Positions 49,901-61,173 of a DNA stretch of 64,000 nucleotides are shown here, piece by piece. A program made the position numbers and the translations under genes. The stretch is from Cucumis sativus (Eukaryota; Streptophyta; Magnoliopsida; Cucurbitales; Cucurbitaceae). The first letter of the stretch is position 1. Each line of letters starts with the position of its first letter. The notes beneath the pieces are model-generated. The model searched no databases. It worked only from the letters and a program-made list of their open reading frames with translations, and was not told the DNA's origin. The stretch lies in the NCBI RefSeq assembly GCF_000004075.3, contig NC_026660.2, positions 9,052,001-9,116,000 on the forward strand, in the 5' to 3' direction.

Positions 49901-50624
49901 GGACTGCTATCACATATGCCTTTGTTGGCTCTTATATTCAAATATCCCCCATCGCTACAATGAAATGAACATCCCAACAATAGGTCCTTGTTCCAAGTAT
50001 CATGGTCCTTTAGGAGGTCGTGAAATCAACAAAAGAAAAACGTCAATTCAGTTTGAACCTTCATAATGTTCTTTTGGTTCCTTTTTCAGATTTGGATGCT
50101 TGATTGATAGCTTAGGTTCACTGTGTGGTTGATATTCCGACTGAGATGGACCAAACTTTTGGAAACTACTCTATAAGAAGTATATTCTAATGTGATGATT
50201 GTTGAAATTATGTAGGAGCAAGCTATATTGGTTTGGGGGGAGGATATTCCATGCATATCATTGTCTACGGGCTCCTCTGCAATGCATAAACTCAGGTAAG
50301 AATTTAAGTTATCCAATATATAGCTGGGTTTTCACGAGTCCTGGGGGGAAAAGTATGATTCTTTTATATAATATTGACTGATAAGAGCTTGTCTGAATGT
50401 GAAGGCCTCAACCATCATGGGACCGTACCTGCACTGCTGCAGCGGCAGCTAGCCTACTCTTTGAGCTTCAACTCGTTCCAAAGTTCAGCTCTGTTGAATT
50501 CGAAAAACAGGGTGAAGCATTGGAAGATGCACTGGAAGTATTGTTAGAAGCTCTCACTGCTCGACGTATTCGGATGGGGCGGTCCATCACCCGTAAAGTA
50601 AGACATGCAAGTAGTTTTTGCTAA
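43908..50624 (+). CDS. DTW-domain protein, probable tRNA-uridine aminocarboxypropyltransferase
   Basis: Eight exons join in frame: 43908-44198, 45589-45729, 45914-46006, 46076-46202, 46678-46787, 49324-49404, 50216-50295 and 50405-50624, giving 380 residues. The DTW domain has the Cys-rich start (C145, C152, C154, C160), the MHPKDFLRQNNTGKLL segment (172-187) that matches the family's HPxE...NTG motif, and the signature DGTW at 267-270, the D-x-T-W form that names the family. DTW proteins (DTWD1/DTWD2, bacterial TapT) use S-adenosylmethionine to place an aminocarboxypropyl group on uridine (acp3U) in tRNA. Residues 1-25 are basic and Ser-rich and could be an organelle-targeting signal; M26 is an alternative start. 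Intron 5 holds a retroelement, but all splice sites and the frame are intact. The C-terminus (308-380) includes a helical Glu/Leu-rich part. Confidence 0.88.
47037..49163 (+). mobile_element. Collapsed chromodomain-type Ty3/gypsy element inside an intron
   Basis: Two direct repeats beginning TGTTAGGCCAC (47037 and 48837) are LTRs. The right one is about 327 bp; the left one stops near 47260 and is joined directly to the end of RNase H (VADALSQLP, 47310-47335), so gag, protease and most of reverse transcriptase are deleted. What remains: the integrase zinc-binding region (GHLGYLRTYKRL, YCEECVVCQCNKS), part of its core (DGLPKARGFDVILLVVDRLS, FHGFPKSIVS) and a C-terminal chromodomain (GVWEVLISWKGLPPHETTWE, 48690-48750), all with stops and shifts. 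Flanking 5-mers are AATTC and ACTTC, a possible target duplication with one mismatch. It lies in the same direction as the host gene. Confidence 0.8.
47310..48810 (+). pseudogene. Retrotransposon RNase H end, integrase and chromodomain, broken
   Basis: Coding remnant of the element at 47037-49163. Reading frames change at about 47400, 47760, 48030 and 48370, and stop codons interrupt the integrase core. An internal duplication of GACTTAGTAAATACGCTCAT occurs at 47814-47864. It cannot make a full integrase. Confidence 0.75.
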
Positions 50625-50739
50625 TCGAAGCCGATGTTAGTTGAAACACCTGAGGTGCATGAAATTTTTTTATGATTTTATTGGTAGAACCATGCTAACA
50701 TGACGCCTTCTGAAGCGGCTTGATTTAAATCTTTTCATT

Positions 50740-50970
50740 ACACTTTTAGGATATCAAAACATTAACCTTGTCATCTTAAATTTTTACAAGTGTCAATTTA
50801 AACCCTCTACTTTGTTTTACTTTGAAAATAAACAAAATTGAGGGTTTCCAATTTAGGGTTTAAATTGATACATTTATAAAAATTCAAGGTTTAAATTGTC
50901 ACAAATATTAGTTTAGGGTTTAGGATTTGAATTGATATAATTTTTAAAGTTGATTTAAAATGATACAACT
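50740..50970. repeat. MITE-like inverted repeat rich in AGGGTTTAAATTG
   Basis: The left side has TTTTTACAAGTGTCAATTTA then AACCCTC; the right side has GGGTTTAAATTGATACA then TTTATAAAAATTC, roughly inverted copies. AGGGTTTA-type words recur downstream. It follows the 3' end of the DTW gene and might lie in its 3'UTR or just beyond. Confidence 0.45.
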
Positions 50971-52600
50971 CAAAAGGTTGAAGGGTATAAATTTATAAAT
51001 TTTTTTTTCCCTTTTTTTCCTGCTTTCGGTGGCTTTACTTCCAAATTCCTTTCCTCACTGTCCTATTCCTTTTATGTCCATCCAATGAATTTCCATGTTG
51101 TCTTGATATATGTGACTCATTGTCTAATTGAGCAGAGGAGATTCCCTTTCTTTTCTTTTCTTTTCTTTCTTTTGAAATATAATCTCTTCTTTTATTTCAG
51201 TTTAATCTCATACAAAAAGGATAATGAATGCTCTAAAAAAAAAATAGTAAGAATGAGATTGACACGTAACAAAGAATGATTGAATAAGTAGATGATATAT
51301 ATACAAAGATGAATGTAGATGTACAATTTCATATAATCGGTACATAAATGGATCATCTGCCTTTTCCTTGTACTCTTCCTATCTCTTCTAGTTTACTTAT
51401 AAATAAAGCTTTAAAGAAAGTGAATTTTTCTTTCTTTATTAAATCTTGAAGTGTGACATTTTATATATTTATTAATTACTAAATGAAAAACAATGGAAAT
51501 ATAAAATTCCTGTTATTAGCATGGTTCTAAATTTGTAAGGGTTGTATTAGTAGACAAATATTCTAAACCACAAATACTGTTGGAGTGGTTTTAAATTAGA
51601 AAGGGTTGGGCTATAGTTAGCACCTTTTTAAGTTAGCAAAGATAAAATTGTTGTGTAGTCCCATATAAATGAAAACCAAATTTATTTTTTATCAAAGAGT
51701 CAGAGTAGGTGAGCTTTAAATCAAACATCCTAAAAATGTGTCATAATTGTGTTTAGTTGCAATGGACCAAACATCTATTCTCCCACTGCTACATCCTTTA
51801 CACCACAAACCCCTTCACTTATTCCACACCTACGGATTCCAACGATATATCAATTCCCATTTTGTAAACCATACCACCTTTTGACAACTGTATTAAATAA
51901 ATATTGTAAGATGGGTTTATACTAATATCTATGCTTAGAAAATGTTTCATAATGGTGGATATTTGAACTTTTTTAGACCGTGGTTGCTTAAGTGAGCAAA
52001 TTTAAATGCTTACATACATGAGAAGAAAAAAAATTAAAAAGACACATCATGGCATCATGCTAATGTATCATATCCTTGTCGTCTTTCTACTCTCAACCTT
52101 TCACATCCTCAATTTTCTATTATTTCGTTGCCATTATATATACTTCTTGTATGTGTTGTTACCTCAATAAATTTAAATTGTTTAAGAAAAACTTCAAAAT
52201 TAGGAAAAGGGAAAAAAAAGAAAAGGAACATTTTAAAACATGTTTATAATTTACCCAAGTGCAAAATCAAACTTTTCTTTTGCTTATTGAAAATGAAAAG
52301 TCTTGTTTTTCTTTATATTACATGTACAAGTCACCCCCTTTCTTCAAAAGTTGTTTTTTGAACACAAATATTCCCCCAAACCCCACAGAACACGTTTTTC
52401 TTCATTCCATCATTTCCTAAATTTTCATTACAATAATGAAAAATATAAACTAAAAACTAGTATTTCTTTAATGTCCAAAATAAGAGACTTTCAACAATAT
52501 TCCCTATCATCTATCATTTCTTTTGACAACAATTAAAAAAAAAGGCAACATACAAAGCTTCTCCGCAAATGCAGCCACGACCGTCACCGTCGCCGGCGGA
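50971..52600. other. Intergenic between two convergent genes, nothing recognised
   Basis: AT-rich with A/T and CTTTT runs (51140-51170). It lies between the 3' ends of the DTW gene and of the small minus-strand gene. No gene or known repeat was seen. Confidence 0.4.
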
Positions 52601-52602
52601 GT

Positions 52603-53001
52603 TCATCTATGAGCCGTTACAAGAGTTTCAATAAATCTCAATCCATCAAATTTAGGAGCAAATTTATCGGTGGAAGACGATGATGATGAAGAAGAAGAAG
52701 AAGAAGAAGAAGAAGAAGAAGATGAGTTCTCTCCTTCCTTTCCCTCCTGCGTAATTAAAACTTCCCAAATCTCAAAAGGCAAGAAATTTACAGGATCAAA
52801 CAAAAAAATTGAGGGTTCAAGATCTTAAAGGAAGGATGTTTTTAAAGAGGGAAAAATGATGAATCGTTGGTTTAGAAGGGTTACCTGGCGAGGGAATAGA
52901 ACTTTAGGGTTGCAAACAAGGGTAGAGGAAGAAGGGGAGGCGACGGCGGCGGAGGCGGATGCGGCGGCGACGGAGGCGGCGATGAAACCTGATTTCTTCA
53001 T
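52603..53001 (-). CDS. Small conserved plant protein with poly-Ser tract, function unknown
   Basis: Two exons on the minus strand, 53001-52885 and 52746-52603, are joined over a 138-bp GT/AG intron to give 86 residues. The N-terminus is MKKSGFIAASVAAASASAAV, Ala/Ser-rich and encoded by GCC/TCC-rich DNA. Residues 47-64 are a run of 18 serines encoded mostly by TCT. The end, DGLRFIETLVTAHR, is a motif I recall as the invariant C-terminus of a family of short plant proteins of unknown role; this conserved tail is the main reason to call a gene. The Ala-rich start could be a targeting peptide or simply disordered. A TTTCTTC-rich leader lies upstream (53002-53080). Confidence 0.75.
52685..52722. 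repeat. GAA/TCT microsatellite inside a coding exon
   Basis: About 11 uninterrupted AGA units on the plus strand (TCT on the coding strand), flanked by TGA/CGA variants. It encodes most of the poly-Ser tract of the small minus-strand gene. Confidence 0.9.
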
Positions 53002-53099
53002 AATGAAAAAAAAGAAAAAGAAGAAAGAAGAAAGAATTAGAGAGTGTTTCGAGGGAAAATGAAAAGAAAAGTAGAAGGCAATGTTGATGAGGCAACCAG

Positions 53100-56000
53100 C
53101 GACGCGACGGCGTATAAATAAACTAAATAATCAATTAATATTAATATGTGGAGAGTGGAATTTTTGTAATTCACTAATAATTGGCGCGGCTATTGTCCGC
53201 CTCTTCTACATCTCCTCAAATTACCTTTTTCACCCTACCTTTTATTCTTATTTTATTTCCATATCAACTTTTTATCAATTTGGAAACATTAATGAATGTT
53301 ATTAAAAGTGTCAATTCAGCTGCATTACACCATTATTCACTTTCTTTTCCTTTCTCTCTCTCAACCCTTTCCACTCTACTGCCCAATAAACACCTTTTCT
53401 AATCAAACATATTCTTTTTACACGTTTGTTAAACCAAAATAATAATAATAATTTATATAAAAGAAAGGTGCTTAGAATAAATTAGTTGAGAGAAGAGGGA
53501 AGGGTAAAATAGTAAAATGAGAGTATTGAAAGAGAAGAAAATGACAGGCAACAAAAGAGGTGTAATTTCGTAAATATGGCTACAAAATTAAGGCTTTTGC
53601 GGGATATCAAAGTTGATTTTTTCGAGGTGAGCGGTTAGGAGTTAGTCCTCAGGCGTCAGGCCCTACTCTCATTCGTCCAATTATTTCTTACGCATCCAAT
53701 TACTCTTCTCCGCGTGTATGGTCCCGATCCAACCACGTAAATCCATCTCCTTCACTACCTCCCCATCTTCCCCATCGCCTCCTACATCTTTACAAGGCAC
53801 GGCGGAGCCACCGCAGCAGTGGACCAATTCACATCCCTTTTTTCTTTTCTTTTCTTTTTTTTATAATCATATGGTCGGTGTCCTTTTTAAAAACTATATA
53901 TTTTTCAAGATTCAATTATTACCGTAATTTTGTAATCAAATCAATTAATTATGTATTTATTACACAATTCTTTGTCATTCTGATCTAAATCCTATTTTAT
54001 GGATCTAAATAAATTATTAAGCATCTATCATCTTAGGCACGCATGCAACTTTCCCATTCTTCACTTAACCTTCTGTCACATTTCTAGAAATGCATTTTCA
54101 TTTTATTTTGTTTCTTAATATATTTATTGTATTAGTATAGAAGAAAAAAAAAACAATAATGTTTCTCAAGACAAGAGTTGTTTAACAAAAACAAATAAAA
54201 TAGGAAAATGATGAGACATCTTAAGTGATTTCTTTGAGGGTATTGATGTCATTGTAAAGCATTTATGACTTCTTTTTCTCGTGGAATATTTATAATGTGA
54301 CACGTGCTTCACCTTTTTATGTTAGTTTGACCTTTTTTCCCTCCTTAAGTCTTGAAGTCTTTATAATGTTGATGAGCTAATTGGACTTGCACTAAATGAA
54401 ATTAGGGGAATTTGTTTCCCTTGGGTACGGATTTAGTTTTAATTTGGTTCAAGTTTTGTGTTTCGTCTTAATTAGTATCTTAGATTTTAGGATACTTTAA
54501 TTTTGTTAAGATCAAAAAATTTATACTATTAACCCTCCTTCTATATTCATTTCTTTGTTTTTGACTTAAAAGTTTAATTTTAAATAACTATGGAATGAAA
54601 TTTTAATTTTAATTTTAATAATCATCAGAAATAATAAAACTTGTTTAATTATAATTTTTTTAATTAATTAATAGAGGTTAATCTAAGAACAGAAAAATAA
54701 ATATTTAGTGAAAAATCTAAGTTAAAAGTTTAATCTCAACCTAAAAATTAACATTCTAAAACATACTACTAATTAAAGTAAACTAAACTATAAATGTAAC
54801 GTTGAAACCAAATGAAAACCATGTTTAAAAGTCAAGGACTCAAATTTCTAAAAATAAATTTACAACCTAAACTTTACTGTTTTATCAATTGAAATTCTAA
54901 ATTAATAAGTGTATCCATTTAGACTTTAGACTTTATGTTATGATTAATTTAAACCTCCTAAAAAAGATAATTAATATAATCATAAATTAATATAAACTCT
55001 TTACTAACTTTACCTTCAGTTATCCTTAATAGATTATATATTTATAAAAACAATGAGCATTTTCAAATATTTATAAAAATATAACAAGATTTCAGAATTT
55101 AGTGATGATAGATACTAATAGCATTAATAGAACTTGATCCGAACCTATTAACGACTATATTGATAAGATCTAAAATTTGTCTTGAAAATGATAGTTACGT
55201 ATGCCATAAAAAACTCCCATTCTCTTGGTTGAAACTTTGTTTACACCTCACATTTGTCAGCCTGAGACTAATTAGAATATTCCCAATCTTTCTCAAACAC
55301 ATCCATAGTAGATAGATGCGACGTTGCATCCTTTTTATTTTGATGTAAAACAAATGTGCCTCTCAACATCAACACTATTCTATTACTACCTTTATCCACT
55401 ACAATGACACAAGTAATTAGAACTACAAACACAACTTCCCTACTGAATTTCCACAGAATTTACATTGATTCATGCATAACCCAAGCCTAATTAAATTCTT
55501 AGAATATCCATTACATTTCATATTAGACCAACTAGAATGAAGAAAAAAAAACCAACCTCTCATTCCCTAACCACACCCTATCCGACTAATTGTGATCACT
55601 CCATCCTTTGATTTGTGTGAACCCTATAGTACTACTAGATTGGCTGCAAATATATCTGGCCTCTTCACAGCCTCACATAAATAATTTTTTTTTTTTTAAG
55701 AAAACCCAATAATCTTCCTATCCAACACTCATTACAAAAGGATAATACTACGTAAATTAAAAGGAAATTGAAACCAATTAAAATAAACTGCTTTTTTTTC
55801 TTCTTTAATATCTTACAATGTTAAATATTGCATGGTAGTTGATGACTTGTCCTATAAGATTAGTATCTCACCACATGCCATACAGTCGTGATTATCCATT
55901 AAAAGAAATAAAAGTATATAATAAGCAAAGATGGGTTACTTTCTTTTTCTTTTTTTTTCATGGTCAAAATAATATACTACAGGATATTCTTTTCAAAGGA

Positions 56001-57190
56001 AACAAAGTGTAGACGAAACCTCATAACGAAAGAACTCTAGGAATTGGGTAATTGAAAAACATGACAAAATTCAGTTTCGGTTACCCTTTTAATCAAACAA
56101 TTTAATTGATTGAGTGTTTTCAACAAAGACTTGCATCACCTTTCATGGTTTGTCTTCATGTATTGTAATTTGATATAGAGATTAAATAAATTGGCCTACT
56201 TCATGCTTCCTTTAAAATAATGTCGGTTGGATTGGATAATGGGTATTATCAATCTAAACAGATAAAAGTAAAGTTAATCAACAAAAAAAGAAAAAAAAAA
56301 AACTAAAAGAAAAACTATATATATATATATATTCAATTGTGGAAAGTGATCATAGCAAAAACATGAATGACCCATTCTTACAAACTTGGTTATTGATAAT
56401 TTTCACCTGTGGAAAAAAAAACTCTAACTTCCCCTCCTCTTACCTTCAACAATCGAAGATTCAATGCAACACCAACATTCTACCACCAACAATCAATGTT
56501 GTTGATATCTCAAGTATGTAACTAGTAATGGAAGGCGTCTCTGAATTATTCACTTTCAGTCAAACATTCCAATTCTCTAATTGTTCTCTCAGTTTCCAGC
56601 AAACATATCACTTCGGACTTCTTTCAGTTTATTTCGTCCTGGGTATAGATAAAGAATTCTCCAAAGAAGTTCGTTCATTACAACCATAAACAAATAGAAT
56701 GTATGTTTTAATGCAGGTCGTTCTAAATTATTCGTTTGAAGGTCTGTTCTGAATTATTCGCTTGAAGATCGTTCTTTCAAGCATTTATTGTGTGTCGTAC
56801 ACCTTATGATAAGAGATCTTTCACCACAATATCAATGATCGCTTACATTTAGTTTAGGCACTAAAGATAGTAACGTGGTCAGTCGTCTTCATTTGATTGG
56901 AAAAGTTGTCTCCTTTGAGCTGTTCTAACTGATTGACCTGCCTCGATTCATCTGATTCAACATCCGGAGTCTCAGCTGGTTATTTATCTACCATGATCTA
57001 ATCACCTTAATATCGAAAAATGACTGCGCTGAGATAAATTATTCTACTCAGATTTCCCGGAAGTATGTAACAGCAAAATATGGAAAGAGTAAAAGCATTA
57101 CCTAGCTGAATTTTTTTTTGTTGAAATTCATAATATTACAGATAGTAGCATGGACCTAGCCGTGTTTCAAAAGAAACAATGACAATAACT
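53100..57190. other. Gene-poor spacer
   Basis: Upstream of the small gene, then AT-rich sequence. 53640-53830 is more GC-rich, with C/T-rich text and a CACGTAA word, and could be a promoter or leader, but no downstream coding exon was found. 55040-55130 resembles the left half of the MITE-like repeat at 5605. TA microsatellite at 56318-56332. No gene was recognised. Confidence 0.4.
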
Positions 57191-57194
57191 GGTT

Positions 57195-58705
57195 CGATAG
57201 ATATAGGACTTGAGTGTGATCTCAAGAAAGGGAGGGTATAAGTTTCTCATATTATTTGGCTCATATCCTAAGCTTTGATCCTTTATATTTTAATATAGTT
57301 TGGATTCTATCAAGAACATCAAACCCTTTATTCTTCCCTAATCCCATAAAAAGGTTTAAGCGTTACTTCACTGAAAAAGGGTTGAATTTCATAATAGAAG
57401 TAGTCACCTCGTCTAATCGTGTTTTAATACAACAGAGACAATAAGACAGTAGAACATCAGATCATTTACTCATTCCCAGTCTCAAGTTTGATGATGGTTA
57501 AAAACATAACGAGGCAGGAGAAAAACTTTATGCAGAAGAAGATTGAGATTACAACTATTGGGACCTTTTTTGTTTTCCCTCCAGGCTTTGTGATCATGGA
57601 GACTCAATGGGTTTGATGGCACCATTACTGAGGAGTCTTTGCACATACTTGCCAAGAATATCTACCTCCAAATTCACCAAATGTCCAACTTTCTTCAACG
57701 GAATGACCACATTTTTCTGAGTATAAGCAACCAACATGAAGTTAAAAGCCTTCTCATCATCAAAAACATCTACCACAGTCAAGCTAGTCCCATCCACAGC
57801 AATAAATCCCTTCGGTACAATGTAATTCAGCAAAGCCTCCGATGTCTTCACCTTAATCCACAAGGAATCCCCTTCAAGATCCATTGATATTATCTCCCCA
57901 GTCCCATCCACATGCCCCTGCACAAAATGGCCACCCATTCGGCTGATTGGTTGAACCGCCCTCTCCAAGTTCACAGGTGAACCAGGCGAGAGTTCCACCA
58001 ATGAAGTCTTCCTGAGCGTCTCAGGCGCCAACCCCACCTTGAATTCAGATAGTTGGTGGTCAAAAGCAGTGACAGTAAGACAAGTTCCATTGACAGCAAT
58101 GCTATCTCCAAGGTTAACACCTTCAAGAACAGTTTTTGCATTAATTTCCAAATCGAATCCCCCATTTTCACTAATACCCAAGCTTTTAACATGGCCAATT
58201 TCTTCAACAATGCCTGTGAAAAGACATTGAACGGAGGCCCTTGGGCGAGATTTGTAACACAGTTGGGGCCTGTGGGTGGAAGTGAATAGAGTGAAAAGAG
58301 ACGTCTTGGTATTGAAATTGAACTTGGGGAAAAAATGGGAGGATGGGAGATGAAGACTCCCTATTGGAGGAAGCATTCTGGGGATATTGGAGAGTGATGT
58401 AGCAGTAGAGAGGGAAGAAAAAGTAGACATTTCTTTGTGACTCTGTTTCAGTTCAAGTAGAGTGAGAAATTGGAATTGAAAACCCTAAAACTGGAGCAAC
58501 AAAAACCCAATAATAAAAACAATTGAAAGGAAAGCAGAGTAGAAGAGGAAGAAGATGAAGGAAATAAGGAAGTAGATAGAACGTGGGAGTGGTGAGAGAA
58601 GAAAGTGATTAATAAATTGTTGATTGTTGAGGAGGCAAAGGCATGGAAATGGATTGTTCTTCGACTCCAAGAAAGTCAAAGAGAAGAGAGCAAACACATC
58701 GACCG
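57195..58705 (-). repeat. Segmental duplication containing riboflavin synthase, copy 2
   Basis: Inverted partner of 6868-8388. On the minus strand homology begins near 58705 (GATGTGTTTGCTCTCTTC, versus GATGTGTTTAGTCTCTTC at 6874), spans leader, CDS and 3' flank, and ends near 57195 beyond AAACTATATTAAAATATAAA. The leader and 3' flank remain highly similar, so the duplication is DNA-mediated rather than a processed retrocopy. Confidence 0.85.
57594..58430 (-). CDS. RIBC: Riboflavin synthase (alpha chain), plastid precursor, copy 2
   Basis: Intronless CDS of 278 residues, the same length as the copy at 7146-7982 and differing at 14 positions: 6, 23, 25, 32, 36, 54, 58, 83, 87, 99, 185, 215, 239 and 272. 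It keeps LFTGIVEEIG, GDSIAVNGTCLTV, SRMGGHFVQGHVDGTG and VNLEVDILGKYVQRLL, so both lumazine-binding repeats and the trimer-forming C-terminal part are intact. Upstream on the same strand is a good donor (CACCG|GTAAGC, 59066/59065), and a TGCTCCAG acceptor lies 61 bases before the ATG (exon from 58490), suggesting a 575-bp 5'UTR intron and a first non-coding exon near 59066-59220. This copy shares its upstream region with the divergent GNAT gene. Confidence 0.95.
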   Translation of the reverse strand: MSTFSSLSTATSLSNIPRMLPPIGSLHLPSSHFFPKFNFNTKTSLFTLFTSTHRPQLCYKSRPRASVQCLFTGIVEEIGHVKSLGISENGGFDLEINAKTVLEGVNLGDSIAVNGTCLTVTAFDHQLSEFKVGLAPETLRKTSLVELSPGSPVNLERAVQPISRMGGHFVQGHVDGTGEIISMDLEGDSLWIKVKTSEALLNYIVPKGFIAVDGTSLTVVDVFDDEKAFNFMLVAYTQKNVVIPLKKVGHLVNLEVDILGKYVQRLLSNGAIKPIESP

Positions 58706-59220
58706 CTGTTGATTTTCTTTGTACTTCAACTCTAATTAGTAAATCCTTTATCATAATTCAAACCGAACCGAACCGAACCGTATGTCTGGTTCCATCAGTT
58801 CGTTGTGGAGTTCTGTATTTTAGACATAAAAGGGATTTTATTTTGAAAGCAAATAAAAGAATTTTAGAAGTTAAGCAACAAGATTAAAATTGTTGTTCTT
58901 CCACAATCTCATAGAAAGAACTAAATAGATATAGCTTTTCCCTCGGGAAATTTTGCTAAACTAGAAGTAGAGAATTTTCACACATCACATTTCACATGGG
59001 CAGAGAAAGGACAGAAAGAGCTTTCAGAACATTGAAAGCAATTAAAGTGGGGAAAGAAAGCTTACCGGTGGGCGGCGGAGATGAGGTGGGTTGTGAACGA
59101 ACTGGCACAAACTGGCGAAGGGGGCTGTGCTTGTGAGGTGTGAACGATGCTCCCTTTTGACGTGGGTGTGGGTGATGCGTTTGCGAGAGTAAATGAAGAA
59201 AAGAAAAAAAGAAAAAAGAA
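58490..59220 (-). other. Probable 5'UTR exon and intron of riboflavin synthase copy 2
   Basis: Minus strand: a C-rich candidate exon around 59220-59066 ends CCGCCGCCCACCG|GTAAGCTT; the intron would run 59065-58491 and end GTTGCTCCAG. The leader intron explains why the duplicated segment ends abruptly inside it. Inferred from splice-site quality only. Confidence 0.45.
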
Positions 59221-59579
59221 CCCTAGATTCTAATGTTATGGAGGAGAAAATTTAACTTTTCTTTTATGCCCTTAAACTTTTTGCTAATGTCCATCTTGTC
59301 CTTTAATTTGTACCCTTCCCAATTTCATGGTTTGGGCACTGCCAATGTTTTTAGTTCTAATTTGAGTTTAGAACAAATATGCAATCAAGATGCGTTTTAA
59401 ACAGACAACTGCTGAAGTTGCAAAGCTTGAACCACCAACCACGATCAAACAAGCCTCGGTTGTATTTATTCTCTCATTCTTCTAATATAAACACCACAAT
59501 ATTTTATCAAGAAAGAAAGAAAGTTTTGAAACGCCAACCCTCGTCTCTGAAGAAGGAAGAGACGCCATAGCTCTCACCA
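59220..59579. promoter_or_regulatory. Shared upstream region of riboflavin synthase copy 2 and the GNAT gene
   Basis: The two genes are divergent. If the 5'UTR exon of the riboflavin synthase copy is real, only about 350 bp separate the two transcribed regions, a bidirectional promoter layout. No specific box is decisive. Confidence 0.4.
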
Positions 59580-60446
59580 ATGAACAGTGGGGATATCGTT
59601 GAATTGCGAAGAAACTCCACCAACTGGGCTAAGGTAGTGGAAGACGTCGTTAAGCTCGAGAAGAAGGTATTCCCCAAACACGAGTCTCTTGCCAGGTTTT
59701 TCGACCAAGAACTCAGAAAACAGAATTCTGGATTGCTTTTCCTGGACTTACATGGAGAAGTCGTAGGTTATGTCATGTATTCTTGGCCCTCTTCTCTCTA
59801 CGCTACTATCGCCAAACTCGCAGGTTCCCTTTTGTCTTCTCCCCTAAATTCTCTTCATGCCCACCTTTTCAAGATATTGCGTATGTTGTGCTGAATGCGA
59901 ATTCTACGGATGTTTGAATTATCTACTGCTTCTACTTCACCTTGTAGATTATTTACTTTAATTTAGATCAAGTATAACTATAACCGTGCAATTTGGCTTA
60001 CTTACTTAATCGGTACCAATTCTGTGGATTTTGCAACCTGTTTATACACATAACCTGTTTGATAGATGGGCTGAGAGAAAAATTATTCCCCCTTTCCCAT
60101 CTGGGGATTCAAGGAAAGCTTTTAAGAATGGAAAATTGTGCGTTAATTTCGAAATTTTGTTTACCTTTTTGCTAATCAAGAGTTATTCTCTGCTTTACTG
60201 GCATGTGGTTTGAAACAAAGTTTAGTGAAGGAGAAGTGTAGGAGACAAGGTCATGGAGAAACACTACTGAAGGCAGCCATTGAGAAGTGCAGAACCAGAA
60301 ACATTCAGCGTATAGGTCTTCATGTTGATCCCTCGAGGACAGCGGCTATGAATCTCTACAAGAAACTTGGGTTCCAAGTTGATAGCTTGATTAAAGGATA
60401 CTATTCTGCGGATCGAGATGCCTACAGAATGTACTTAGAATTTTGA
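59580..60446 (+). CDS. GNAT-family N-acetyltransferase
   Basis: Two exons, 59580-59823 and 60226-60446, join in frame across a 402-bp GT/AG intron to give 154 residues. It is a single GNAT domain of the RimI/N-alpha-acetyltransferase type: strand pair LLFLDLHGEVVGYVMYSW (52-69), the acetyl-CoA pyrophosphate loop RRQGHGETLL (87-96, the family's R/Q-x-x-G-x-G/A), helix, then IGLHVDPSRTAAMNLYKKLG, a typical strand-Asn-x-x-A-x-x-x-Tyr arrangement for CoA binding. The ending YYSADRDAYRMYLEF is usual for the RimI-like group. Such enzymes transfer acetyl groups to protein N-termini or small amines; the substrate is not known here. I recall a close Arabidopsis relative (At1g03650). Unspliced reading gives a short false protein ending at 59894. 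Confidence 0.92.
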
Positions 60447-61173
60447 TACAGCCTAATCTTTCAACTGGGCTAATCATTTTCTGAGTTAAATTTTATATTT
60501 AAGAGAAGCTATGAGTATTTTTGTTGTAATTTTATCATGCATGTGAGTTTATGCAGGTAGAACAATTGATTACATTAAGAAAAATAAGAAGGAATCAAAT
60601 GAAGACAATACTAAAAGCTTAATGGATTGATGATGTAGTTGTTTCCAGTTCCCTTTTGAACTATTAGAAATAAGAATATTGCGACGTTAAACATCTTAAA
60701 TGTGCCTTGGTGTGATGTCTTATAATAATTGTTAGATATATCTGTAACAAAATACTATTGATCACACGTTGGGATTGGGGTGGTCTTAATGAATCATCTT
60801 TCTCTTTTTATAGGTAAAAATTCCTCATAGATTTTCCTTAATTGAAAAAAGAGAAAAAAAAAAAATTCTATATCCGGTTGTCAAATCTAATGAAGAGAGA
60901 AGAAGAAGCCATCATCATTAACTAACGGTCAGAACGTTCCTGCATGAAAATGGGAAAACTGTTCCTTGGAAATAGGGAAGAGTTCTCTGAATCATTTTGA
61001 AATTTTGAAATATCTACTAAATCCTACGATGCAAAGTTCTTTGAAGGCCGAATAGACGCAAAATTCTTGGCGCGCAGCGGGTATCTCTGGCGGTTGAATA
61101 TTACGTTCATTAGGCTTCTCTTGGCTATCTTTTCAGACTTCAGTTGTTTGCGTATTTGTCTGTCTGGCAACAA
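60447..61173. other. Spacer between GNAT and tetraspanin genes
   Basis: 3' end of the GNAT gene and the leader of the next gene. A slightly GC-richer part (61065-61140, GGCGCGCAGCGGG) is the likely start of the tetraspanin transcript. Nothing else was recognised. Confidence 0.4.

Noticed and set aside
53718..53927. Pro/Ser-rich ORF after a GC-richer patch, a possible first exon
   Set aside because: No donor leading to a second coding exon was found in the next 3 kb.
55040..55130. Possible fourth copy of the GATAGA-type MITE
   Set aside because: Only scattered words match; too diverged to claim.
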